64,000 nucleotides of DNA, taken from contig JAVIAB010000025.1 in assembly GCA_032433765.1 (NCBI GenBank), positions 34,210,282 through 34,274,281 on the forward strand, in the 5' to 3' direction. Made by a program: the position numbers and the translations under genes. The notes beneath the pieces were generated by a model. The model was not told where the DNA came from, ran no database searches, and saw nothing but the letters and a program-made list of their open reading frames with translations. Every line of letters begins with the position of its first letter. Position 1 is the stretch's first letter. This document shows positions 42,096-54,200 of the stretch, in pieces. Source of the stretch: Megaustenia siamemsis. Its lineage: Eukaryota > Mollusca > Gastropoda > Stylommatophora > Ariophantidae.

Positions 42096-44030
42096 TTGCA
42101 GAGAGAGAGTATCCTGACTTAGAGTGTTTATAAAATATGGTCACTGTAGTATCCTGACTTAGAGTTGATAAAATATGGTCACTTTAGTGTCCTGACTTAG
42201 AGTTTATAAAATATGGTCACTTTAGTGTCCTGACTTAGAGTTGATAAAATATGGTCACTTTAGTGTCCTGACTTAGAGTTGATAAAATATGGTCACTGTA
42301 GTATCCTGACTTAGAGTTGATAAAATATGGTCACTGTAGTATCCTGACTTAGAGTTGATAAAATATGGTCACTTTAGTGTCCTGACTTAGAGTTGATAAA
42401 ATATGGTCACTGTAGTATCCTGACTTAGAGTTGATAAAATATGGTCACTGTAGTGTCCTGACTTAGAGTTGATAAAATATGGTCACTGTAGTGTCCTGAC
42501 TTAGAGTTGATAAAATATGGTCACTGTAGTGTCCTGACTTAGAGTTGATAAAATATGGTCACTGTAGTATCCTGACTTAGAGTTGATAAAATATGGTCAC
42601 TTTAGTGTCCGGACTTAGAGTTGATAAAATATGGTCACTTTAGTGTCCTGACTTAGAGTTGATAAAATATGGTCACTTTAGTGTCCTGACTAAGAGTTGA
42701 TAAAATATGGTCACTGTAGTGTCCTGACTTAGAGTTGATAAAATATGGTCACTTTAGTGTCCTGACTTAGAGTTGATAAAATATGGTCACTTTAGTGTCC
42801 TGACTTAGAGTTGATAAAATATGGTCACTTTAGTGTCCTGACTTAGAGTTGATAAAATATGGTCACTGTAGTGTCCTGACTTAGAGTTGATAAAATATGG
42901 TCACTTTAGTGTCCTGACTTAGAGTTGATAAAATATGGTCACTGTAGTGTCCTGACTTAGAGTTGATAAAATATGGTCACTTTAGTGTCCTGACTTAGAG
43001 TTGATAAAATATGGTCACTTTAGTGTCCTGACTTAGAGTTGATAAAATATGGTCACTGTAGTGTCCTGACTTAGAGTTGATAAAATATGGTCACTGTAGT
43101 GTCCTGACTTAGAGTTGATAAAATATGGTCACTTTAGTGTCCTGACTTAGAGTTGATAAAATATGGTCACTTTAGTGTCCTGACTAAGAGTTGATAAAAT
43201 ATGGTCACTGTAGTGTCCTGACTTAGAGTTGATAAAATATGGTCACTTTAGTGTCCTGACTTAGAGTTGATAAAATATGGTCACTTTAGTGTCCTGACTT
43301 AGAGTTGATAAAATATGGTCACTGTAGTGTCCTGACTTAGAGTTGATAAAATATGGTCACAAAAGTGTCCTGACTTAGAGTTGATAAAATATGGTCACTG
43401 TAGTGTCCTGACTTAGAGTTGATAAAATATGGTCACTTTAGTGTCCTGACTTAGAGTTGATAAAATATGGTCACTTTAGTGTCCTGACTTAGAGTTGATA
43501 AAATATGGTCACTTTAGTGTCCTGACTTAGAGTTGATAAAATATGGTCACTTTAGTGTCCTGACTTAGAGTTGATAAAATATGGTCACTGTAGTGTCCTG
43601 ACTTAGAGTTGATAAAATATGGTCACTGTAGTGTCCTGACTTAGAGTTGATAAAATATGGTCACTTTAGTGTCCTGACTTAGAGTTGATAAAATATGGTC
43701 ACTTTAGTGTCCTGACTTAGAGTTGATAAAATATGGTCACTTTAGTGTCCTGAATTAGAGTTGATAAAATATGGTCACTTTAGTGTCCTGACTTAGAGTT
43801 GATAAAATATGGTCACTTTAGTGTCCTGACTTAGAGTTGATAAAATATGGTCACTTTAGTGTCCTGACTTAGAGTTGATAAAATATGGTCACTTTAGTGT
43901 CCTGACTTAGAGTTGATAAAATATGGTCACTGTAGTGTCCTGACTTTGAGTTGATAAAATATGGTCACTGTAGTGTCCTGACTTAGAGTTGATTAAATAT
44001 GGTCACTTTAGTGTCCTGACTTAGAGTTGA
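42096..44030. repeat. 38-bp satellite, about 50 copies
   Basis: Near-identical units ttagagttgataaaatatgg plus tcactgtagtgtcctgac. Two main variants alternate (ctgtagtg and ctttagtg). The first units, next to the retroposon, are the most irregular (gagtgtttataaaat, gtatcctgac). A single related unit flanks the RNase H LINE at 26771. Confidence 0.97.
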
Positions 44031-44789
44031 ATTAATTGTTTTTTGCTGATGTTATTGAATCACTTATGAAGTTAGTAGTTTGACAGATGATGACAAGATA
44101 TCATACAAACATCTCCAGCAACTTTCAGATTAACACACCATTTTTCTTGCCCAGTAAACCTGCCATATCCACTTCTAAAAACACCAAAATCTTGACTCCA
44201 TATCTTTATAGCAAAATATTTGTAGTCTTGACCAGATTTGGTTTGAATTGTATTTTATTTTTGTCTCTGTTGATACATTAAATAATGGAGAATTTTGAAG
44301 AAGAATTAACACTTCCAGGAAATTCTTGACAAATAGGGTTAGAAGTGTAATGTAGATTTATTATGTTATATATTAAATACTATAGAATTTGGAAGTGAAA
44401 GTTGCAAATGAAGGAAATATTTTCTCTCTTTAGGTTTAGAAGTAATCTCTTGAAGATAAACAATGTCTAGGGGAGTTAATCATGTTGTTGTTCACACAGA
44501 ATGTAGTTGTTCACACAAAATGTAGTTGATGTACTCCCTGCTGGAGCATGGGACATCCACCATTCTGACATCACCACTATCCTTGTGCAACGCCATGCAC
44601 GCATTGTTGTTGTTACTTAGGTCAGGTAGGCCCTGTTGCCAAGCAAAGAAATATATCTGGAAATAAGAGTTACACTATTTGTCAGGTGCAAATTTATAGA
44701 CATGCTGACTGGTTTATCATCCGCTATATGTAGCTAGGATCCATGCCCACTTAGATATATTCCATTTGTTTATCTGACCATCTGTCTTT
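44031..44789. other. Unannotated interval
   Basis: AT-rich with no repeat unit or domain that I can support. Confidence 0.5.
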
Positions 44790-45195
44790 CTTCTTCTTCT
44801 TTCCTTCCTCATTTGCCTTTCAGCGTCGAGGGGAGATATAATTTGCAGTCTTTTGCTCTTCTGTTATGTTTCCTAGTGCTTCTAATATTCCATCAATCCA
44901 TCTTTTTCGTGGTCGACCCTTGGGTCTTGTGTTCCCACAACGTTTGTTGAAGGTTCGTTGTGTTGTGTTTTGATCTTTCCGCCCTGTCACGTGGCCAAAC
45001 CGTTTTATCTGTTGTTTCCTTATATATTCTATGGCGGGGGCTATTTCTAGCTTTTTTCTCAGTTCTTCATTTCTGATCTTATCTCTCAGACTGTTTCCTG
45101 TCATTCGTCTAACACATTTCATCTCAGTAGAAATTATTTTTTCTTATTGTTCTTGCATCTAGGGTCCAGGTCTGGCATTGGTAGCTCAACGTTGT
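44790..45195 (-). pseudogene. RTE-like LINE 3' end, family C
   Basis: The minus-strand frame 44820-45122 reads MKCVRRMTGNSLRDKIRNEE, APAIEYIRKQQIKRFGHVTG and RPKGRPRKRWIDGILEALG, the C-terminal RT region with its basic patch. Upstream a frame break precedes WTLDART. The 3' tail is (GAA)n-like at 44787-44810. A possible 7-bp duplication (atctgtc) flanks it. Related copies at 46275-46612 and 57510-57800. Confidence 0.75.
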
Positions 45196-45345
45196 ATCTG
45201 TCATTAAAAATATTTATTTAACTATTTAGCACCATTAACAATAGAAGTAATAATATAAGAGAGATTGACATAAAATATATAAAATATGTGGTTAGCGAGG
45301 AGAGCATAGTATTTTACATAATAATATAACACATGTAGAACCGTT

Positions 45346-45421
45346 GGCTTCCTGTTCTATCTATCTATATGTCTGTTTGTTCTGTCTGTCTGTTCTCTCC
45401 GTCCATCCATCCGGTCCTGTC

Positions 45422-45453
<32 letters not shown>

Positions 45454-45457
45454 TGAC
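45346..45457. repeat. TCTG/TCTA/TCCA microsatellite
   Basis: Compound tetranucleotide repeat; it forms the extended 3' tail of the minus-strand LINE fragment that follows. Confidence 0.9.
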
Positions 45458-45779
45458 CTTTAGAGCCGTAGCCGGCATATAGGGCATAGACCAAGATGCT
45501 CCTTCTCTTATCTAAACTTTTATTCTAGCAGTTTTCGATTCTTTTAAATATATTTTATCATCTCACCATTTGTCTCTGTTCTGTGCAAGCAGCTCTATCT
45601 CATTGTGGGAGCCGATTCCTGCTGCTCTTGCCTCTCTCATCAATGTTCTTCTCAGTGTCTCTCTGGGTCTTTCTCTTTTCTTCCTACCTGTTGTTTCCCA
45701 CATGAGGGCTTGCTTTGCTATTTGATTATTATCTCTTCTCATCACATGTCCAACATATGACCATCGTCTTTTTATTACT
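45455..45779 (-). pseudogene. RTE-like LINE 3' end, same family as 946-2118
   Basis: The minus strand reads MMRRDNNQIAKQALMWETTG and ETLRRTLMREARAAGIGSHN, nearly identical to residues near 1815-1960. It ends in the conserved 3' UTR (taccggc-like cggctctaaaggtcaatag) and a (TAGA)n tail. Its 5' end abuts a SINE. Confidence 0.85.
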
Positions 45780-45960
45780 TCCGGTTCACCCAGCCTTTAA
45801 TGGGTACCGGATTTTTTTCTGGGAAAGTAAAGCGGCACGGGCGTAATACCGACCACATTACCCCAAAAATCATGAGCCGAAGGTCTGTAAAATTTATGGT
45901 CACTAACACCATATTCCCTATACGCCACTTGGCGTGATGGGGGTACTTTACTTTTTTTTA
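45780..45960 (+). mobile_element. tRNA-derived SINE, 5'-truncated copy
   Basis: Shares the body of the SINEs at 61911-62168 and 63450-63670 (gggtaccggatttttttctg, gggaaagtaaagcggc, ctatacgccacttggcgtga) and ends in tactttacttttttt. The tRNA-like head is missing because the element starts at ccggttcacccagcc. Confidence 0.85.
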
Positions 45961-46047
45961 CTTGTTATAATACAAGTAGAAGCAAAAGTGATAACTGCGA
46001 AAGAACAAAACAAGATACAATCAAACAACACGCAATTCATTGAAACA

Positions 46048-46270
46048 TAAAAATGGATTGGACACACACTTAAAAAATTTGATGTTTGCTTAATAAAACA
46101 AGCTTTTCATGGAACTCACAGTCAAAGGAAACAAGGGACACATAATAATAATGGAAATTATTCAAGAAGGTCCTCAAGGTCATAGGTCTTGTCTGGAGGA
46201 AAATAGGGAAAACGTTGAGGAATAAGATTTGATAGAAAGATCTTCTCTATGCTCCCAATGGGTTAAAGAG
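46048..46270 (+). pseudogene. Decayed LINE C-terminal fragment
   Basis: WIGHTLKKFDVCLIKQAFHGT near 46055-46118 corresponds to WIGHTLRKPTESITQQALFW of the LINE at 60423-61420. The rest is broken by stops and ends near tatgctcccaatgggttaaag. Confidence 0.65.
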
Positions 46271-46274
46271 TTCT

Positions 46275-46612
46275 GATACTTCTTCTTCTTTCCTTCCTCA
46301 TTTGCCTTTAGTGTTGAAGGGAGATATCATTTGTGGTCTTTTGCTCTTCTGTTCGCCTCTGCTGCTGTTATGTTTCCTAGTGCTTCTAAAATTCCATCGA
46401 TCCATCTTTTTCGTGGCCGACCTTTGGATCTGGTATTCTGCCAACGTTTTTTGAGGGATCGTTGCGTTGTGTTTTGATCTTTCCGCCGTGTCATGTGGCC
46501 AAACCATTTTATCTGTTGTTTCTTTATATATTCTATAGCGGGGGCTATTCCTAGCTTTTTTCTCAGTTCTTCATTTCAGATCTTATCTCTCAGACTGCTT
46601 CCTGTCATTATT
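46275..46612 (-). pseudogene. RTE-like LINE 3' end, family C, second copy
   Basis: Minus-strand sequence parallel to 44790-45122: KKMDRWNFRSTRKHN in a shifted frame, gtggccaaaccattttatct and a terminal (GAA)n-like tail. Stops and frame changes throughout. Confidence 0.8.
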
Positions 46613-46937
46613 AGCTCTGATTGATTGATTAAATAATCACAATAATAATAGTAGTACTGATTACAACCAAACTACCACATTAATAGTTGTAGTGTAGTAA
46701 TGGTAGTTGTAAGAATAATGTTAGTCGAAATAGTAGGATAGTTATCAATGGTAGCATAAATTCAGATAAGTGGCTTCTTGCATTGGCCAAAAAATAAAAA
46801 ATACTAAAATTAATGGCAGTACAAGCATGTCACCAGATCTAATGGCTTGTCCAAAACTACAATCCTGCAGGAAAGAGTGAAAGGAAAAGAACGTAGAAAG
46901 AGAAAATGGGGAAAATGAATGGAATGATGGGGTCTTC
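46613..46937. other. Short interval between LINE fragments
   Basis: AT-rich with no supported feature. Confidence 0.45.
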
Positions 46938-47168
46938 AATTGCGATTATTGGGCCATGTTAAAAGACACTATAGCCTACTAAAAGTAGTCCTGGAGGGGA
47001 AAATACAACGTTAAAGAGGCAGAGGCAGACCACGACTAACATGGACGAGTAACCTCAAAAGATGGACAAATCAGCCTATGACAACCTGCACCATCAAAGC
47101 AAGAGACAGAGCAGAATGGCGTTCCATGGTAGCCAACCTTTGATGCGGGGACGGCACTCGATGATGAT
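46938..47168 (+). pseudogene. LINE 3' end, same family as 17245-17962
   Basis: Matches 17735-17962 closely: cgattattgggccatgttaa, cctggaggggaaaatacaa, aatcagcctatgacaacctg, and the end cggcactcgatgatgat. 5' truncated, frame broken near 47012. Confidence 0.85.
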
Positions 47169-47171
47169 GGG

Positions 47172-47285
47172 GGTCTTGGTGATCTAGGGGTAAGAACTCT
47201 AGAGAGAAAGTCCCGGTTTCAAATACCGCCACAAATGGTGGAGATTGTTCACTTTGAATCAGTGGTTTATTCATGGTATTATCCT
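47172..47285 (+). mobile_element. Possible SINE fragment with tRNA-like B box
   Basis: ggtgatctaggggtaagaac resembles an A box and cccggtttcaaataccgcc a B box within a tRNA-like head. Only one copy is visible, so this is tentative. Confidence 0.35.
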
Positions 47286-47700
47286 CCCCTGGTCTCTGGG
47301 TAGTGTGATCTGATGCCCTCTCAGATAACAGCAAACAACCAGGAGATTCTGTGTGCACTCAAGCAAACTTAAAACACAACTCTTAGCAGGTACAAATAAA
47401 ATAGGCCAAAAATGGTTACTGTTTTTATCAAAGCTGTTAAGTGACAATGTTCTCATTCTAAATGCTGTGCAAATATTGCAGCTTTACCATAAATTAGCGG
47501 CACAACACCCTACATCATAAAACAGGTAAATACTAAAATGAACAGAATGGATTGATTGATGGTACAGATAAAAATAGATTGGAAAAAAATATTCAGTTAC
47601 AAACAGGCAGTGGTCACAGTAGTTGTAACAACAATAATATATTTGTTGTAATAATTGTAGATAATTGATGTATTGGTAATATTTTTGTTTGCAATGTAGT
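47286..47700. other. Unannotated interval
   Basis: No supported feature; minus-strand open frames of 60-95 codons resemble nothing I know. Confidence 0.45.
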
Positions 47701-47711
47701 TGTAATAATGC

Positions 47712-47808
47712 AGCTCATGGATGGCTCTGTAGTGAGTGCATTAACATGGATGTACTGTCCAGGGCACACTGATGTATATGGCAATGAAACTGCCAATAAG
47801 TTGGACAA
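47712..47808 (+). pseudogene. LINE RNase H scrap
   Basis: WMYCPGHTDVYGNETANKLD at about 47748-47807 matches the last catalytic block of LINE RNases H (compare GHAGVRGNERADRLA at 24231-25559); the terminal aspartate position is asparagine (ETANK). The rest of the domain is missing. Confidence 0.7.
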
Positions 47809-47809
47809 T

Positions 47810-47990
47810 TGGAAAAATTGAGGGACGAAGAGATAGAGGGAATCAATGAGAAAAAATACCAGACAGCTTTAGAGAATGGCTTGGTAGAAGGTCAACAACA
47901 GAAATGATAAATAACTGTTGAGATAGAAAGTTGTGGTGTGACATGATCACCTACGCCAGCAGGCCCGGTACTTGATGATGATGAGTAGTA
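47810..47990 (+). pseudogene. LINE 3' end, same family as 16790-17125
   Basis: Shares aaattgagggacgaagagat, caacagaaatgat and gatcacctacgccagcaggc. Ends ttgatgatgatgag. Confidence 0.75.
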
Positions 47991-48249
47991 TTAATTGTAT
48001 AGGCAATTGTAGCAATATATGTGGTAGTAATAATAGCAGTTATAATAGATACATTTTCTTGTAGTAGCATAGAGATGCTTGTGATCATTGGAATATTGTC
48101 GTTAATACTGTATCTCATTATATCCAATATATGTCTACACTGTTCTTATATTTGTATATATAGCTTAACAACATAGCTTCTCAAATCTTCCTATTGCAAG
48201 CAGGTGCAGCTTATCACCATTCATGTTTGCAAAGATCACAATAGAAATA

Positions 48250-51200
48250 CTTTCTTTTGGAATCTTGTAACTATACTACACTTCTCTTCTTTGGAATCTT
48301 GTAACTATAGTACACTTCTCTTCATTTGGAATCTTGTAACTATACTTCACTTCTCTTCATTTGGAATCTTGTAACTATAGTACACTTCTCTTCTTTTGGA
48401 ATCTTTTAACTATACTACACTTCTCTTCATTTGGAATCTTGTAACTATAGTACACTTCTCTTCTTTAAAATCTTGTAACTATACTACACTTCTCTTCTTT
48501 TGGAATCTTGTAACTATACTACACTTCTCTTCTTTTGGAATCTTGTAACTATACTACACTTCTCTTCTTTTGGAATCTTGTAACTGTAATACACTTCTCT
48601 TCTTTTGGAATCTTGTAGCTATAGTACACTTCTCTTCTTTTGGAATCTTGTAACTATAGTACACTTCTCTTCTTTTGGAATCTTGTAACTATAGTACACC
48701 TCTCTTCTTTAAAATCTTGTAACTATAGTACACTTCTCTTCTTTTGGAATCTTGTAACTGTACTACACTTCTCTTCTTTTGGAATCTTGTAACTATAGTA
48801 CACTTCTCTTCTTTTGGAATCTTGTAACTATACTACACTTCTCTTCTTTTGGAATCTTGTAACTATACTACACTTCTCTTCTTTTGGAATCTTGTAGCTA
48901 TAGTACACTTCTCTTCTTTTGGAATCTTGTAACTGTACTACACTTCTCTTCTTTTGGAATCTTGTAACTATACTACACTTCCCTTCTTTTGGAATCTTGT
49001 AACTATACTACACTTCTCTTCTTTTGGAATCTTGTAACTATACTACACTTTTCTTCTTTTGGAATCTTGTAACTATACTACACTTCTCTTCTTTTGGAAT
49101 CTTGTAACTATAGTACACTTCTCTTCTTTTGGAATCTTTTAACTATACTACACTTCTCTTCATTTGGAATCTTGTAACTATAGTACACTTCTCTTCTTTA
49201 AAATCTTGTAACTATACTACACTTCTCTTCTTTTGGAATCTTGTAACTATACTACACTTCTCTTCTTTGGAATCTTGTAACTATACTACACTTCTCTTCT
49301 TTTGGAATCTTGTAACTATAGTACAATTTTCTTCTTTCGAATCTTGTAACTATAGTACACTTTTCTTCTTTTGGAATCTTGTAACTATACTACACTTCTC
49401 TTCTTTTGGAATCTTGTAATTATAGTACACTTCTCTTCTTTTGGAATCTTGTAACTGTACTACACTTCTCTTTATTTGGAATCTTGTAACTATACTACAC
49501 TTCTCTTCTTTTGGAATCTTGTAATTATAGTACACTTCTCTTCTTTTGGAATCTTGTAACTGTACGACACTTCTCTTCTTTTGGAATCTTGTAACTATAG
49601 TACACTTCTCTTCTTTTGGAATCTTGTAACTATACTACACTTCTCTTCTTTTGGAATCTTGTAACTATACTACACTTCTCTTCTTTTGGAATCTTGTAAC
49701 TATAGTACACTTCTCTTCTTTTGAAATCTTGTAATTATACTACACTTCTCTTCTTTTGGAATCTTGTAACTATACTACACTTCTCTTCTTTTGGAATCTT
49801 GTAACTATACTACACTTCTCTTCTTTTGGAATCTTGTAACTATACTACACTTCTCTTCTTTTGGAATCTTGTAACTGTAATACACTTCTCTTCTTTTGGA
49901 ATCTTGTAACTGTACTACACTTCTCTTCTTTTGGAATCTTGTAACTATACTACACTTCCCTTCTTTTGGAATCTTGTAACTATACTACACTTCTCTTCTT
50001 TTGGAATCTTGTAACTATACTACACTTTTCTTCTTTTGGAATCTTGTAACTATACTACACTTCTCTTCTTTTGGAATCTTGTAACTATAGTACACTTCTC
50101 TTCTTTTGGAATCTTTTAACTATACTACACTTCTCTTCATTTGGAATCTTGTAACTATAGTACACTTCTCTTCTTTAAAATCTTGTAACTATACTACACT
50201 TCTCTTCTTTTGGAATCTTGTAACTATACTACACTTCTCTTCTTTTGGAATCTTGTAGCTATAGTACACTTCTCTTCTTTTGGAATCTTGTAACTATAGT
50301 ACACTTCTCTTCTTTTGGAATCTTGTAACTATAGTACACTTCTCTACTTTAAAATCTTGTAACTATAGTACACTTCTCTTCTTTTGGAATCTTGTAACTG
50401 TACTACACTTCTCTTCTTTTGGAATCTTGTAACTATAGTACACTTCTCTTCTTTTGGAATCTTGTAACTATAGTACACTTCTCTTCTTTTGGAATCTTGT
50501 AACTATACTACACTTCTCTTCTTTTGGAATCTTGTAGCTATAGTACACTTCTCTTCTTTTGGAATCTTGTAACTATACTACACTTCTCTTCTTTTGGAAT
50601 CTTGTAACTATACTACACTTCTCTTCTTTTGGAATCTTGTAGCTATAGTACACTTCTCTTCTTTTGGAATCTTGTAACTATAGTACACTTTTCTTCTTTT
50701 GGAATCTTGTAACTATAGTACACTTCTCTTCTTTTGGAATCTTGTAACTATAGTACAATTTTCTTCTTTTGGAATCTTGTAACTATAGTACACTTCTCTT
50801 CTTTTGGAATCATGTAACTATAGTACACTTTTCTTCTTTTGGAATCTTGTAACTATAGTACACTTTTCTTCTTTTGGAATCTTGTAACTATATTACAATT
50901 CTCTTCTTTTGGAATCTTGTAACTATACTACACTTCTCTTCTTTTGGAATCTTGTAACTATAGTACAATTTTCTTCTTTTCGAATCTTGTAACTATAGTA
51001 CACTTTTCTTCTTTTGGAATCTTGTAACTATACTACACTTCTCTTCTTTTGGAATCTTGTAATTATAGTACACTTCTCTTCTTTTGGAATCTTGTAACTG
51101 TACTACACTTCTCTTTATTTGGAATCTTGTAACTATACTACACTTCTCTTCTTTTGGAATCTTGTAATTATAGTACACTTCTCTTCTTTTGGAATCTTGT

Positions 51201-54200
51201 AACTGTACGACACTTCTCTTCTTTTGGAATCTTGTAACTATAGTACACTTCTCTTCTTTTGGAATCTTGTAACTATACTACACTTCTCTTCTTTTGGAAT
51301 CTTGTAACTATACTACACTTCTCTTATTTTGGAATCTTGTAACTATAGTACACTTCTCTTCTTTTGAAATCTTGTAATTATACTACACTTCTCTTCTTTG
51401 GAATCTTGTAACTATACTACACTTCTCTTCTTTTGGAATCTTGTAACTATACTACACTTCTCTTCTTTTGGAATCTTGTAACTATACTACACTTCTCTTC
51501 TTTTGGAATCTTGTAACTGTAATACACTTCTCTTCTTTTGGAATCTTGTAACTGTACTACACTTCTCTTCTTTTTGGAATCTTGTAACTATACTACACTT
51601 CCCTTCTTTTGGAATCTTGTAACTATACTACACTTCTCTTCTTTTGGAATCTTGTAACTATACTACACTTTTCTTCTTTTGGAATCTTGTAACTATACTA
51701 CACTTCTCTTCTTTTGGAATCTTGTAACTATAGTACACTTCTCTTTATTTGAAATCTTGTAACTATACTACACTTCTCTTCTTTTGAAATCTTGTAACTA
51801 TAGTACACTTCTCTTTATTTGAAATCTTGTAACTATACTACACTTCTCTTCTTTTGGAATCTTGTAACTATACTACACTTCTCTTCTTTTTGAATCTTGT
51901 AACTGTACTACACTTCTCTTCTTTTGGAATCTTGTAACTGTACTACACTTCTCTTCTTTTGGAATCTTGTAACTATACTACACTTCTCTTCTTTTGGAAT
52001 CTTGTAACTATACTACACTTCACTTCTTTTGGAATCTTGTAACTATACAACACTTTTCTTCTTGTGGAATCTTGTAACTATACTACACTTTTCTTCTTTT
52101 GGAATCTTGTAACTATGGTACACTTTACTTCTTTTGGAATCTTGTACCTATAGTACACTTTTCTTCTTTGGAATCTTGTAACTATATTACAATTCTCTTC
52201 TTTTGGAATCTTGTAACTATAGTACACTTCTCTTCTTTTGGAATCTTGTAACTATAGTACACTTTTCTTCTTTTGGAATCTTGTAACTATACTACACTTC
52301 TCTTCTTTTGGAATCTTGTAACTGTACTACACTTCTCTTCTTTTGGAATCTTGTAACTATACTACACTTCTCTTCTTTTGGAATCTTGTAACTATACTAC
52401 ACTTCTCTTCTTTGGAATCTTGTAACTATACTACACTTCCCTTCTTTTGGGATCTTGTAACTATACTACACTTTTCTTCTTTTGGAATCTTGTAACTGTA
52501 CTACACTTCTCTTCTTTTGGAATCTTGTAACTATAGTACACTTCTCTTTATTTGAAATCTTATAACTATACTACACTTCCCTTCTTTTGAAATCTTGTAA
52601 CTATACTACACTTCTCTTCTTTTGGAATCTTGTAACTTTACTACACTCTTCTTTTGGAATCTTGTAACTATACTACACTTCTCTTCTTTTGGACTCTTGT
52701 AACTATACTACACTTCTCTTCTTTTGGAATCTTGTAACTATACTACACTTCTCTTCTTTTGGAATCTTGTAACTATACTACACTTCTCTTCTTTTGGAAT
52801 CTTGTAACTATACTACACTTCTCTTCTTTTGGAATCTTGTAACTATAGTACACTTCTCTTCTTTTGGAATCTTGTAACTATACTACACTTCTCTTCTTTT
52901 GGAATCTTGTAATTATAGTACACTTCTCTTCTTTTGAAATCTTGTAACTGTACTACACTTCTCTTCTTTTGGAATCTTGTAATTATAGTACACTTCTCTT
53001 CTTTTGGAATCTTGTAACTATACTACACTTCTCTTCTTTTGGAATCTTGTAACTATACTACACTTCTCTTCTTTTGGAATCTTGTAACTATACTACACTT
53101 CTCTTCTTTTGGAATTTTGTAACTATGGTACACTTCTCTTCTTTGGAATCTTGTAACTATAGTACACTTCTCTTCTTTGGAATCTTGTAACTATAGTACA
53201 CTTCTCTTGTTTTGGAATCTTGTAATTATAGTACACTTCTCTTTTTTTGGAATCTTGTAACTATAGTACACTTCTCTTCTTTTGGAATCTTGTAACTATA
53301 CTACACTTCTCTTCTTTTGGAATCTTGTAGCTATAGTACACTTCTCTTCTTTTGGAATCTTGTAACTATAGTACACTTTTCTTCTTTTGGAATCTTGTAA
53401 CTATAGTACACTTCTCTTCTTTTGGAATCTTGTAACTATAGTACAATTTTCTTCTTTTGGAATCTTGTAACTATAGTACACTTCTCTTCTTTTGGAATCA
53501 TGTAACTATAGTACACTTTTCTTCTTTTGGAATCTTGTAACTATAGTACACTTTTCTTCTTTTGGAATCTTGTAACTATAGACCACTTCTCTTCTTTTGG
53601 AATCTTGTAACTATACTACACTTCTCTTCTTTTGGAATCTTGTAACTATAGTACAATTTTCTTCTTTTCGAATCTTGTAACTATAGTACACTTTTCTTCT
53701 TTTGGAATCTTGTAACTATACTACACTTCTCTTCTTTTGGAATCTTGTAATTATAGTACACTTCTCTTCTTTTGGAATCTTGTAACTGTACTACACTTCT
53801 CTTTATTTGGAATCTTGTAACTATACTACACTTCTCTTCTTTTGGAATCTTGTAATTATAGTACACTTCTCTTCTTTTGGAATCTTGTAACTGTACGACA
53901 CTTCTCTTCTTTTGGAATCTTGTAACTATAGTACACTTCTCTTCTTTTGGAATCTTGTAACTATACTACACTTCTCTTCTTTTGGAATCTTGTAACTATA
54001 CTACACTTCTCTTATTTTGGAATCTTGTAACTATAGTACACTTCTCTTCTTTTGAAATCTTGTAATTATACTACACTTCTCTTCTTTTGGAATCTTGTAA
54101 CTATACTACACTTCTCTTCTTTTGGAATCTTGTAACTATACTACACTTCTCTTCTTTTGGAATCTTGTAACTATACTACACTTCTCTTCTTTTGGAATCT

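Noticed and set aside
42096..44030. Regular direct repeats suggestive of CRISPR (also 19190-22580 and 48250-56715)
   Set aside because: Units are contiguous with no unique spacers, and the context is eukaryotic retroelements without cas genes.
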